In this document: piece by piece, positions 42,924-51,351 of the stretch
Position numbering within the stretch: position 1 is the first letter of the stretch
How the letters are laid out: the number at the start of each line of letters is the position of its first letter
Source of the DNA: GCA-002050365 sp038235165
Lineage (GTDB): Bacteria > Acidobacteriota > Blastocatellia > Pyrinomonadales > Pyrinomonadaceae
DNA length: 64,000 nucleotides
NCBI GenBank assembly: GCA_038235165.1
Contig: JBBSUG010000019.1
Span: 1 to 64,000 of the forward strand
Reading direction: 5' to 3'
Program-made: the position numbers and the translations under genes
Notes under the pieces: model-generated
The model's database searches: none
What the model saw: only the letters and a program-made list of their open reading frames with translations
What the model was told of the DNA's origin: nothing

Positions 42924-43718
42924 TTAATGTTGCTGCGCGCGGTCGTGCAAGCCGCATTCTACATCGTCCATTCGATTTGCGTCCGCCGGTTTGCCGCTTC
43001 CTTCCATCTCGATTGCCTTTGGAAATAAAATGTTATTTTCCAGATGAATATGTTGGTGCATATCTTTTTCGTATTCTTCGAGTGCGCCGTAGAGCGTTTG
43101 ATATGTGATGCAGGCATCGTCGGGAGCGGCAAAATGATCGCTGAATCGGCGGATTTCCCGCAGATGTTCGCCCGCCGCATCGTGTTCTTCGACCATTACT
43201 TTGACCGGATTTTTTGCCGAACCGAACGGCGCGGACGGAATCGGCTGACCGAAATTGAGCGAGCTTTCCATCAATGCGATATACGGGAAAAGCATCCGTT
43301 CTTCCTTCAACATATGGTTTTCGAGTTCGAGCCGCAACGCGCCGAAAACTTTCTGAATATCGAAAAGTTCCGCGTGATTTCCGCCGTGAACCGAGCAAGC
43401 TTTTTCGAGCAACGCGGTGATTCGCTCGTTTTCATCACGCGTAAAAACGTGATGTTTCCGCACGATGTAATCTGACAAAGATGCCAGCGACATTGTTGTA
43501 AAATCCGTGTCCGACAAATTATTTTGCGCCGAACCGTTGACAGTTTTTTCAAGCATTTCCGCTACTTGATTCATTTCAACTCCGGCATTTTGACACGCTT
43601 TTTCAAACGAAATGTGTCCGCCGCAGCAGTAATCAATCTTAAACTTTTCAAACACACGCGTTGCCGCCGGATTCTCGACCGCTAAGTCGCGGACAGTTTT
43701 GTTTTTGTCAATTAACAT
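42924..43718 (-). CDS. ric: Iron-sulfur cluster repair di-iron protein (RIC/ScdA/YtfE)
   Basis: I start at 43718 (MLIDKNKTVRDLAVENPA), behind ATAGGAGTTA. 264 residues: an N-terminal DUF542 domain with the Cys pair in KIDYCCGGHISFEKAC, then a hemerythrin-like domain with YIVRKHHVFTRDE, GNHAELFD, LENHMLKEERMLFP, EEHDAAGEHL and MHQHIHLENNILFP. The protein repairs Fe-S clusters damaged by NO or peroxide. Leads, with the DUF2249 protein, the NO operon. Confidence 0.95.
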   Translation of the reverse strand: MLIDKNKTVRDLAVENPAATRVFEKFKIDYCCGGHISFEKACQNAGVEMNQVAEMLEKTVNGSAQNNLSDTDFTTMSLASLSDYIVRKHHVFTRDENERITALLEKACSVHGGNHAELFDIQKVFGALRLELENHMLKEERMLFPYIALMESSLNFGQPIPSAPFGSAKNPVKVMVEEHDAAGEHLREIRRFSDHFAAPDDACITYQTLYGALEEYEKDMHQHIHLENNILFPKAIEMEGSGKPADANRMDDVECGLHDRAQQH

Positions 43719-43746
43719 ATCTATAACTCCTATATAATATTTTTTT

Positions 43747-44382
43747 TTAGAAAAGTCCTGCGCCCGCCGTTTTCGCGTAGATGTGGTTTTCAACCGGCGG
43801 ATGAGCGATTGCGCCGACTGCCGCGCTTGGTTTGTAAAAATAAATAAACCAATGTGCCGGACGGCGTTCTTCCGCCCAACTCGCGTAGCCGCGCCGCGCA
43901 AACATATCTCTGAGCGGAATCGGATCAAACGGATGATGAATGAGCAGAACGTCTTCAGCGTGTTTGAGCGAAACCAGACCTTTGGCAATCTTCGGCATCG
44001 GGTCTTGGTGCTTTTCCGCCTGTTCGATCACATCAATGAAAATTATTCGCGCATCAATATCTTTCAAACCCAAAATTTCGAGCGGTTTGCGCGGCGGATT
44101 CGTTTCGCGGAATTCGTGCGTTTCACGCGAATAAACTTGCAATTCTTCGGCGAGTTCTTCGGAATCAACGCCCGCCGCAAGATTCAAAACATATAGTGCT
44201 TCGGAAACAGGAATCCGCGCAATCCGCGCCGCCTGAGCGACCGTAACTCTGCCGCTCATCGCCCGCCGCAATTTCGGATAATTCAAACGCTCGAATTCCG
44301 GCGCAAGCCAGATGAACGCGCTCAAAAGATGCTCGCCCAATTCCAAAACTTCTTTGACTTTCATATCTGCCGTAACTTTCAT
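43747..44382 (-). CDS. DUF1858/DUF2249 protein of NO operon
   Basis: I start at 44382 (MKVTADMKVKEVLELG) with AGGAGG upstream. 211 residues: N-terminal DUF1858/ScdA_N-like domain (VKEVLELGEHLLSAFIWLAP, AAGVDSEELAEELQVYS) and a C-terminal DUF2249 domain (ILGLKDIDARIIFIDVIEQA, DVLLIHHPFDPIPLRDMFA). Such proteins accompany NO reductase, nosZ or RIC genes and are regarded as partners in NO handling, with no proven activity. First gene after the FNR-like box. Confidence 0.8.
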   Translation of the reverse strand: MKVTADMKVKEVLELGEHLLSAFIWLAPEFERLNYPKLRRAMSGRVTVAQAARIARIPVSEALYVLNLAAGVDSEELAEELQVYSRETHEFRETNPPRKPLEILGLKDIDARIIFIDVIEQAEKHQDPMPKIAKGLVSLKHAEDVLLIHHPFDPIPLRDMFARRGYASWAEERRPAHWFIYFYKPSAAVGAIAHPPVENHIYAKTAGAGLF

Positions 44383-44443
44383 TTGTTCATAACCTCCTGC
44401 TGCATCTGTAAAGTTAATTATGAACCGAAAAAAAGTATAAAAT

Positions 44444-44457
44444 ATGATTTGAATCAC
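44444..44457. promoter_or_regulatory. FNR/DNR-like box
   Basis: ATGATTTGAATCAC contains the palindrome TGAT-N4-ATCA, 8 of 10 conserved bases of TTGAT-N4-ATCAA. It is centred about 68 bp before the first gene of the NO operon, a usual activating position for Crp/Fnr proteins. The Crp/Fnr gene at 39779 is the obvious candidate. Confidence 0.7.
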
Positions 44458-44897
44458 AAAACCCGACTAATGTTCGGGCGCAGGCATTGCCATTATTCGG
44501 AAATTCAAGTGACGAAGTTGGATTTTGGTTTTTGGTTGATTATAATTTTTCTCATTTTTTTGCCCACATGAGGAATTATCCGAGAATTACCCGCTTGACA
44601 GGCACGAACGGGTAAGACAAAACTTGCGTAAAAAGAGCTTGACGGCTTTTGCAGAGACGAAATTCGAACGGAAACTTTACCTGAGGAAGAAAATATGTTG
44701 GATTTGCAGGCGGCGCATTAACTGATTTACCGTGCCGATTGTTCGTTGTTTAGGGTGTGTCCGGTTTCGAGCGCGAGCATTAACTTTTTCGGCGCGGTGA
44801 TTGAATTGTAGGCTGAAAGCATCAAGGTCGGCGGACGTGTTTCGTCAGCATCAGCAACGCGGTTAAAAATGAGTGTCAATTTCTGCAATGATTTTGA
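44458..44897. other. Gene-free region with possible pseudogene
   Basis: 440 bp. An inverted repeat ACCCG/CGGGT lies near 44588-44612, next to TTGACA. From 44695 a plus-strand frame with GAGGAAG upstream reads MLDLQAAH, then stops; the same frame continues LIYRADCSLFRVCPVSS, a second stop, and AESIKVGGRVSSASATR to 44901. Two in-frame stops in otherwise coding-like sequence suggest a decayed small gene. I cannot name its family. Confidence 0.4.
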
Positions 44898-46517
44898 TTA
44901 ATTTTTAGTAACCAAGCGACACTGCAAATCAAAACTGATGTCCGCCTCAAAAGTTCGGTTCCACGGCAAATCGAATGTTAAATTTGAAGGCTTTTCGCAC
45001 ATCAGATTTCCTTTTGAACTCTGCGAACTCGCGCCGAAAAAATCGTTTGATAATTCTTTAAACGAATCTTTCAATAAATTTAAACTGTAAACTTCGACTT
45101 TCTGAGTCGCTTCGTCTGACAGTCGAAAAGCATTCCAATCATTTTCTTTGATATAACTTTTCGCTTTGGCGCGAACGATGTTGTGGAAATAATAATCGTC
45201 TAAAACGCGGTGGAACGTGAACCAGTTTTCCGCCGTTAAAATTCGCGTTTTGGCAGCGTCGGATTTCGTCAATTTCGCTTTGGCGAGCGCGAAAATCACG
45301 CCTTGCGGCAGCGTCGTGCCGATGGTATTTCCAGCGGTGTTCCACGCGGCGTAACTGTTGATGCGCGGCATAATTTGAGCTTCGGCGAGTTGTTTGGTGA
45401 ACGAAACGTCGCCGCCCTGCACATCGCCTTTCGGGTCAATGTCGGCGACGATGATTTGACGATTTTCGTCGAGTTTGTTTTTGATTTCAGCGGCGAATTC
45501 GCCCGCCGAGTTTTTTTCAAATCTGGTCGCGTAAACGTAAAACAGCAAATCTGCCTTTTTCGCGTCCGAAACTTCGCGCCCGCCGACGGCTTTGATGTGA
45601 AAACCGACGGTTTGCTTGAGCGGACGATCTTCAAACGGCATCACTGAATTTGCCGCATCGGTTGACGAATAGACGGCTTTGACGGTCGGATGAAAATTGA
45701 ATTTGTCGCTCAAAGAACGTGCCAAAAGTAACATCGAAACTTCGTCCGCGCCGGGTTGAATGGCTATTTTTTCGGTCAGTTTCGTTTTCTTCGTCAGCGC
45801 GATTAAATTTTCGCGGTCGGCAACGTGAATGCCTTTCGGTTTCGCGTCGTCCTGCGACAAAATCAGGAAATCAATCGTCTTATCTTTAACTAAATCAACG
45901 ACTTCGCGGTTAATTTTCAAATCGCGGACACGCGCGGCTTTGTAATTCGCCAACGCTTCGGCGGGAATTTTCGCTTCGAGCGCGGCGGTTTGCGCTTTCA
46001 ACATCGGATCAACCGAAATTTCCGCCCATTCCGCCAGATTCGCCCGATACGCTTCGTTCGCGCCCGTGCCGGTCGGCGCGAGACGCATAATCACGCTTGA
46101 GCCGTAAATTTTCATTTGCGGCGCGAGTTTTCGCATTTCTTTGATAAACGCGAGTCGTTTGAGCGCAGTTTGATCGTCCGTTTCGTGAACGCGCATCGCC
46201 ACGAGTCCGCCGTAAGCGAGCATATCAACCGAGATAATCGCCGCGTCGAACGATTTCAAATCCTGTTTTTTAATCCATTCGATGATTTGATCGGACTTGC
46301 CCGCGTCGGTAAATTTACCTAAAAGTTCCATCGGCGGCGCGACGATTTCGGCATCGCCGATCAAACCCATTCTGACGGGAAATTGCAGACACGGCGGACG
46401 GTCGTCGAGCGGAATCAAAAGAATTTTCGTCGGCAGTTTCGTTTGATTTTGCGCCGAAACGCCGCCGAAAGAAGCGAGCGTAAAAATGATGATGAAACAG
46501 ATTTTGATAATTTTCAT
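44898..46517 (-). CDS. DUF4127 family exported protein
   Basis: I start at 46517 (MKIIKICFIIIF), one base after the stop of the GntR gene; a longer frame would overlap that gene. 539 residues with a signal peptide (1-22, ending GVSAQ). KILLIPLDDRPPCLQFPVRM and ISVDMLAYGGLVAMR are DUF4127 signatures, SQDDAKPKGIHVADRENL and PGADEVSMLLLARSL follow. Function is unknown, but members sit by sugar-use genes in several phyla. Coupling with the GntR gene means it is expressed with the regulator, and the exported location suggests work in the periplasm on amino sugar or murein material. Confidence 0.85.
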   Translation of the reverse strand: MKIIKICFIIIFTLASFGGVSAQNQTKLPTKILLIPLDDRPPCLQFPVRMGLIGDAEIVAPPMELLGKFTDAGKSDQIIEWIKKQDLKSFDAAIISVDMLAYGGLVAMRVHETDDQTALKRLAFIKEMRKLAPQMKIYGSSVIMRLAPTGTGANEAYRANLAEWAEISVDPMLKAQTAALEAKIPAEALANYKAARVRDLKINREVVDLVKDKTIDFLILSQDDAKPKGIHVADRENLIALTKKTKLTEKIAIQPGADEVSMLLLARSLSDKFNFHPTVKAVYSSTDAANSVMPFEDRPLKQTVGFHIKAVGGREVSDAKKADLLFYVYATRFEKNSAGEFAAEIKNKLDENRQIIVADIDPKGDVQGGDVSFTKQLAEAQIMPRINSYAAWNTAGNTIGTTLPQGVIFALAKAKLTKSDAAKTRILTAENWFTFHRVLDDYYFHNIVRAKAKSYIKENDWNAFRLSDEATQKVEVYSLNLLKDSFKELSNDFFGASSQSSKGNLMCEKPSNLTFDLPWNRTFEADISFDLQCRLVTKN

Positions 46518-46518
46518 T

Positions 46519-47259
46519 TTAGGTATTTTTCGACAGATAAAAAGTCGCACGGTAACGGTCGGCGCGGTAGGTCGTGTGCGCCGATTCAATCGGCTGATTC
46601 GATTCGCTGAAAACGACGCGGTGGACGACCAAAACCGGCGCACCGGCGCGAATTCCCAACTGTTTGGCGACGAAACGCGTCGCCGCTTTCGCCTCCAAAA
46701 TTTCTTCGGCGTGGTGCATTTCCAAATCGTAATTTTCGGTCAAAACTTGATACAGCGAATTTTTCGTTAAGTCGAATTCTTCGAGTTTCGGGAACAAATA
46801 AGCGGGCAAAAAAGTTTGCTCGAACGCCATCGCTTCGCCGTCTGCCAGCCGCAAACGCTCTAAATGGATGACTTCTGCGCCCGCGCCGAGCCGCAGGTTT
46901 TCCATCACGTCGTCGGTCGCCAGTTCTCTCTGCAAAGTCAGAACGCGGGAACTCGGTTTTAAGCCGAGCGACAGCATCTCTTCGGAAAACCCGTTTAAAT
47001 TGCGCGTGTGAACGTCAATTTTGCGGTTGTTGACGAAAGTTCCGACACCGCGTTCGTGATAAATCAAACCTTCGAGCCGCAGTTTTTGCAACGCTTGCCG
47101 AACGGTCATCCGGCTGACCAGATACCGTTCCGCCAACTCGCGTTCGGACGGCAGATGTTCCTTTTCCTTGAACTCGTCGTTCTGAATCTGAATTCGCAGA
47201 GCTTCGGCAATTTGCGCGTGAAGCGGGACGATTCCGTTGCGCTGTAAAGTTTCTTGCAT
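46519..47259 (-). CDS. GntR/HutC family regulator (NagR/DasR-like)
   Basis: 246 residues. GntR winged helix at about 10-75 (LPSERELAERYLVSRMTVRQ, ALQKLRLEGLIYHERG), followed by a UTRA effector domain (residues 95-240) ending LVVHRVVFSESNQPI and YRADRYRATFYL. This architecture is that of NagR and DasR, which bind GlcN-6-P or GlcNAc-6-P. Two operators of the DasR/NagR pattern stand in its own promoter region (47273) and before the TonB receptor (47409). The assignment by site and neighbours is strong, the ligand is inferred. Confidence 0.88.
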   Translation of the reverse strand: MQETLQRNGIVPLHAQIAEALRIQIQNDEFKEKEHLPSERELAERYLVSRMTVRQALQKLRLEGLIYHERGVGTFVNNRKIDVHTRNLNGFSEEMLSLGLKPSSRVLTLQRELATDDVMENLRLGAGAEVIHLERLRLADGEAMAFEQTFLPAYLFPKLEEFDLTKNSLYQVLTENYDLEMHHAEEILEAKAATRFVAKQLGIRAGAPVLVVHRVVFSESNQPIESAHTTYRADRYRATFYLSKNT

Positions 47260-47272
47260 TTTTTTTGTTCGC

Positions 47273-47288
47273 GTTGGACTAGACCGGC
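47273..47288. promoter_or_regulatory. DasR/NagR-like operator 1 (gntR promoter)
   Basis: GTTGGACTAGACCGGC, with core GGACTAGACC identical to operator 2 read on the other strand. It lies 14 bp before the gntR start and downstream of a plausible promoter (TTGACA at 47338-47333, TATTTT at 47314-47309 on the minus strand, 18-bp spacer), so binding would block the regulator's own transcription. Confidence 0.75.
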
Positions 47289-47376
47289 AATTCTAAAGCA
47301 GCTAATTCAAAATAGAATCAAACGCAGGTCAATGTCAAACATTTGCCGCAGATTTATCGGATTATCCGTTTCTCAT

Positions 47377-47405
47377 TTGACAATGATTTTAAATTTCTGT
47401 TACAA
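47377..47405 (+). promoter_or_regulatory. Promoter of the amino-sugar operon
   Basis: TTGACA (47377-47382), a 17-bp spacer and TTACAA (47400-47405). The perfect -35 is followed by a weaker -10. The GntR operator begins 3 bp after the -10, covering the likely start of transcription. Confidence 0.6.
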
Positions 47406-47408
47406 ATT

Positions 47409-47424
47409 AGTGGTCTAGTCCACT
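47409..47424. promoter_or_regulatory. DasR/NagR-like operator 2 (TonB receptor promoter)
   Basis: AGTGGTCTAGTCCACT is one base away from the perfect palindrome of the DasR-responsive consensus ACTGGTCTAGACCAGT-type half pattern. Centre-to-centre distance to operator 1 is 136 bp, close to 13 turns, so both sites face the same way and looping is possible. Confidence 0.85.
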
Positions 47425-47528
47425 TCTAATTTATATAAAATTCGCCCGCATCTGAAAAACTTTCCGAAAAGTCGGCAGGCGGCGAATATCCGGCAACTTA
47501 TTAAAATTTTATTTTCGAGGATCAATTT

Positions 47529-50500
47529 ATGAATTGTTTGAAAAAAATCGCTTATTTAATGACGGTAATGGCTTTCGCCTGCGCTTTTTTTCCGTCAACA
47601 GCGGCGGCGCAGCAGATTACGGCGACCGTTACGGGAACGATTACCGACCAAAACGGCGCGATTGTGCCGGGCGCGGCGGTGACGATTACGTCAATCGAAA
47701 CTGGTTTGGCAAAAAACACGACCACCGGTGATTCGGGAAATTACACCGTCACTTTTTTGCAGCCCGGAACCTACAACATCGCGGTCAATAAATCGGGATT
47801 CGCGCAGACGACCCGCGAAAATATCAAACTCGAAGTGGCGCAGACTGCCAGCGTGGATGTCGCGCTCGGCTTAACGGCGCAACAGGCGACGGTCGAGGTC
47901 GGCAGCGAATCGCCGATTCTGCAAACCGAAACCTCCAATCTCGAAACGACCGTCGAGCAGAAATTGATCGAAGATTTGCCGTCGTCGGAACGCAACATTT
48001 TTTCATTCGTCAATCTTGTTCCGGGAACGATTGATACGAACGTTGCTCTCGGCAATCCGAACGGCGCGATTGGCTCGTCGGCGAACCGCAACTTTTTCGA
48101 TTCAAACTTTGCCGTCAATGGCGGACGCGCTTCGACCAACGACGTTTTGCTCGACGGCGTAACAAACACCATCGGCGATTTTAACGGCGTGACAATTTCG
48201 CCGCCGCAAGATGCTGTGCGCGAATTCAAAGTAATCTCCGGCGTTGCGCCCGCCGAATACGGACGCACGGGCGGCGGCATCGTGACTATTTCTTCAAAAT
48301 CGGGAACGCGTAAATTTCACGGCGCACTTTACGAATATTTTCAGGACGGAAACTTGAACGCCAACGGATTTCAGCGCAATCGCTTGAGTCAGGCGCGCAT
48401 CAACGACCAACTCAAACATCAATTCGGCGGTGCCATCGGCGGTCCGATTTACATTCCGAATTTCGGCGAAGGCACGCCGGGCGGATTCGCCAGACAGCTT
48501 GCCAAAACTTTTTTCTTTGCCAATTACGAAGCGCGGCGCGAGCAGAATCCATACACGCGCACACTGACTTTGCCGACGGCGCGGATGAGAACCGGCGATT
48601 TCGGCGAGCTTTTGACCGGTGCGCCGCGCACGGGACAAACCAATGCCGACGGCACACCGTCTATTTTCGGTCAGCTTTATAATCCGTTCGGCGCATTGGT
48701 CGGCGGCAAAAGACAGGCATTTGCTAATAACAATCTGAGCAGTCTGTCCGTTTGTCCGGCGACGGGAACGCGCACGACGGCGTGTCTCGATCCGGTCGCG
48801 CTGGCGTTTTTACAGTATCTTCCGCTACCGAATCAGCCGGGATTAATAAATAATTTTCTCTATTCGGGAACGTCTGAATTTGACCGCAATATTTTCGCCG
48901 CTCGCATTGACCACACGGTTTCCGAGCGTCAAAACTTTTTCGTGCGTTTCAGTTATGAAAAAAGAAGCACCGTACCGCCCAACTTCTTCGGCACAGCGGC
49001 GACGGCGGTGTCATCTGTGACCGACCGCTTTAGTAACACGACGTTTAATCACGTTTACAGCATCACGCCGACTGTCATCAACAATTTCCGTTACGGATTT
49101 ACGCGAGCCGCCGCTTTGCAGGGACCGTCGAACCTCGGCTTTAATCCGACATCACTCGGTTTGCCGTCGTATTTAGCGGCGAACGCACCGATTCTGCTGT
49201 TTCCGACTTTTACCATCGGCGGCGGCGCGGAAGGCACGACTCCGGCGGGCGAAATCACGGGCGGATTCATCGGCGGTTCGGGCAACGATCAGGCGCGTGA
49301 CACGCACAACGCTTCTGATTCGCTCACTTATGTGCGCGGTTCGCACACGTTTCGAGCGGGCGCGGAATATCGTTTATATCGTTTTTATCCGTTCCAGTTC
49401 TTAACGCCGGACGGCAGTTTTTCGTTCAACCGTTTTGCGACGCGCGGACCAACGCCTGCACTTGCCGCCGGTTCTTTGACCGAATCCACGGGTTCGTCGT
49501 TTGCTTCATTTCTGCTCGGAATTCCATCGGGAATCACGCAGGAAGTCGTCCAGCCGATTTCGATTTATCATCATTACGGTGCAGGTTATATTCAGGACGA
49601 TTGGAAAATTCGCCGCGATTTAACGCTTAATTTGGGTGTGCGCTACGATTTTGAAACGCCGACGGCGAGTCCGCAAAATCAGATTACGACATTCGATCCG
49701 AATGCGGCTTCAATTTTGCAGGGCAAACTGAATTTGACGAATCTCGATCCGGCAGTTGCCGCACTCAATCCGAACATCAGAAATTTGACCGGCTCAATTT
49801 CATTTCCCGAAAATTCGCCGCAGAGCAGAACAAACAAAAATCGTTTCGCGCCGCGCATCGGTTTCGCTTACAGCTATGACAACAAAACAACTCTGCGCGG
49901 CGGTATCGGAATGTTTTATCTGCCGATTTCGCTCGAAGCGGTGACGGCGGTCGGCGTAAATTTCATAAATACGCAATCACAAACCGGACTCGACACGGCG
50001 CAGGTTTCCGCCAACACTATTTTCCTGAACGATCCGTTCAGAATCGCCGGATTGCAGGGCGCGGTCGGCAACACGCAGGGAGCTTATACACGACTCGGCA
50101 ACACGGTCGCCGGCGCGGTCGAACCGGTGCGCGAGAATCCATACAATATGGCGTACAACCTCGTTTTATCGCGTGAACTGCGAAAAAATCTGGTTTTGGA
50201 CATCGCTTACGTCGGCAGTCGCGGCAGAAATTTGCCGTCGCGCGACATCAACTTAAATCAGCTTTCGCCGGACGCTTTGAATTACGCCCGCACGCATTAC
50301 ACTGATCCCAATACTTGCGGAACAGCCGCCTGTGCGACGGTCGCCGCATTTTTGGCGCAGCCGGTAGCAAATCCGTTCGCCGGATTAAATTCGGCAGCGA
50401 CTCCGATCAGCACGCAGATCACCGGCGCAACGATTCCGCGCGCACAGCTTCTGCGCCGCTTTCCGCAATACACGACCGTGACCAATTCGCGTCCGCAAAT

Positions 50501-51290
50501 CGGCAGAAGCGATTACAACGCATTGCAGGTCAGTCTGCAAAAACGCTTCAGCAAAGGCTGGTCGGCACTCGTCAATTACACTTTCTCGAAACTGCTCGAC
50601 ACGGGCGGAGTCGGCAACGGCGCATCATTTACCGATCCGACGAATGCCGAAGATATTTTTAATTTTGACGAAGAATATTCCTATTCGACGCTCGATGTGC
50701 CGCATCGCATCACGGCAAGTTCGACTTATGAACTGCCGTTCGGCAAAGGCAAAACGTTCGGCAAAAAATGGAGCGGTTTAACCAATACGTTTCTCGGCGG
50801 CTGGCAAGTTTCCGGGACGGGCGTTTATCAAACGGGCGCACCGCTGACGATTACCAACGCGACGGTTTTCGCGGGCGGCGGCAGCGTTTTGACGACGGTC
50901 GGCAATTCGCAGCGTCGTCCGAATATCGTTTCGGGCGTTCAGCCGCGCTACGACAATATCGGCGAACTCGTCCGCAACAATCAGTCAATTTTCAATCCGG
51001 CGGCGTTTTCCGCGCCGAGCGACGCGCTGTTTGAGTTCGGCAACGCTGCGCGAACGTATAACAACATTCGCCGAGACAATTACAAGAATGTTGATTTGTC
51101 CATTATCAAAAACTTCAACTTCAGCGAAGGCAAACGCAAAGCGCAGATTCGCGGAGAGTTTTTGAACGCCTTCAACACAGTCGTTTTCGGCACCCCGGGA
51201 ACACAAGTCGGCAGCAACACGTTCGGCAAAATCACGACGCAGGGCAATCGTCCGCGCATCATTCAACTCGTCGGACGTTTCACGTTTTAA
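47529..51290 (+). CDS. Oar-like TonB-dependent outer-membrane receptor
   Basis: 1253 residues with signal peptide (1-27, ending TAAA). Residues about 29-115 are a carboxypeptidase-regulatory-like beta domain (GTITDQNGAIVPGAAVTITS), then a plug (LPSSERNIFSFVNLVPGT, FAVNGGRASTNDVLLDGV) and a long beta barrel with an aromatic C-terminus LVGRFTF. This is the big Acidobacteriota receptor type. It should import oligosaccharides or glycopeptides using TonB-ExbBD energy. Located right behind the GntR operator, so expression is substrate controlled. A GAGGATC site precedes the start. A perfect palindrome follows the stop codon. Confidence 0.93.
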   Translation: MNCLKKIAYLMTVMAFACAFFPSTAAAQQITATVTGTITDQNGAIVPGAAVTITSIETGLAKNTTTGDSGNYTVTFLQPGTYNIAVNKSGFAQTTRENIKLEVAQTASVDVALGLTAQQATVEVGSESPILQTETSNLETTVEQKLIEDLPSSERNIFSFVNLVPGTIDTNVALGNPNGAIGSSANRNFFDSNFAVNGGRASTNDVLLDGVTNTIGDFNGVTISPPQDAVREFKVISGVAPAEYGRTGGGIVTISSKSGTRKFHGALYEYFQDGNLNANGFQRNRLSQARINDQLKHQFGGAIGGPIYIPNFGEGTPGGFARQLAKTFFFANYEARREQNPYTRTLTLPTARMRTGDFGELLTGAPRTGQTNADGTPSIFGQLYNPFGALVGGKRQAFANNNLSSLSVCPATGTRTTACLDPVALAFLQYLPLPNQPGLINNFLYSGTSEFDRNIFAARIDHTVSERQNFFVRFSYEKRSTVPPNFFGTAATAVSSVTDRFSNTTFNHVYSITPTVINNFRYGFTRAAALQGPSNLGFNPTSLGLPSYLAANAPILLFPTFTIGGGAEGTTPAGEITGGFIGGSGNDQARDTHNASDSLTYVRGSHTFRAGAEYRLYRFYPFQFLTPDGSFSFNRFATRGPTPALAAGSLTESTGSSFASFLLGIPSGITQEVVQPISIYHHYGAGYIQDDWKIRRDLTLNLGVRYDFETPTASPQNQITTFDPNAASILQGKLNLTNLDPAVAALNPNIRNLTGSISFPENSPQSRTNKNRFAPRIGFAYSYDNKTTLRGGIGMFYLPISLEAVTAVGVNFINTQSQTGLDTAQVSANTIFLNDPFRIAGLQGAVGNTQGAYTRLGNTVAGAVEPVRENPYNMAYNLVLSRELRKNLVLDIAYVGSRGRNLPSRDINLNQLSPDALNYARTHYTDPNTCGTAACATVAAFLAQPVANPFAGLNSAATPISTQITGATIPRAQLLRRFPQYTTVTNSRPQIGRSDYNALQVSLQKRFSKGWSALVNYTFSKLLDTGGVGNGASFTDPTNAEDIFNFDEEYSYSTLDVPHRITASSTYELPFGKGKTFGKKWSGLTNTFLGGWQVSGTGVYQTGAPLTITNATVFAGGGSVLTTVGNSQRRPNIVSGVQPRYDNIGELVRNNQSIFNPAAFSAPSDALFEFGNAARTYNNIRRDNYKNVDLSIIKNFNFSEGKRKAQIRGEFLNAFNTVVFGTPGTQVGSNTFGKITTQGNRPRIIQLVGRFTF

Positions 51291-51294
51291 AATT

Positions 51295-51340
51295 ATGAAG
51301 GCGGAACGATGAATTAATTAATTCATCGTTCCGCCTTCAT
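51295..51340. repeat. 46-bp perfect palindrome between receptor and permease
   Basis: Both 23-bp arms match without loop (left 51295-51317, right 51318-51340; arm word GGCGGAACGATGAATTAA). It starts 5 bp after the receptor stop and ends 12 bp before the permease ATG. No T-tract follows. It may act as partial terminator, mRNA stabiliser or processing site that lowers permease output relative to the receptor. Confidence 0.85.
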
Positions 51341-51351
51341 CGTTCAAATTT

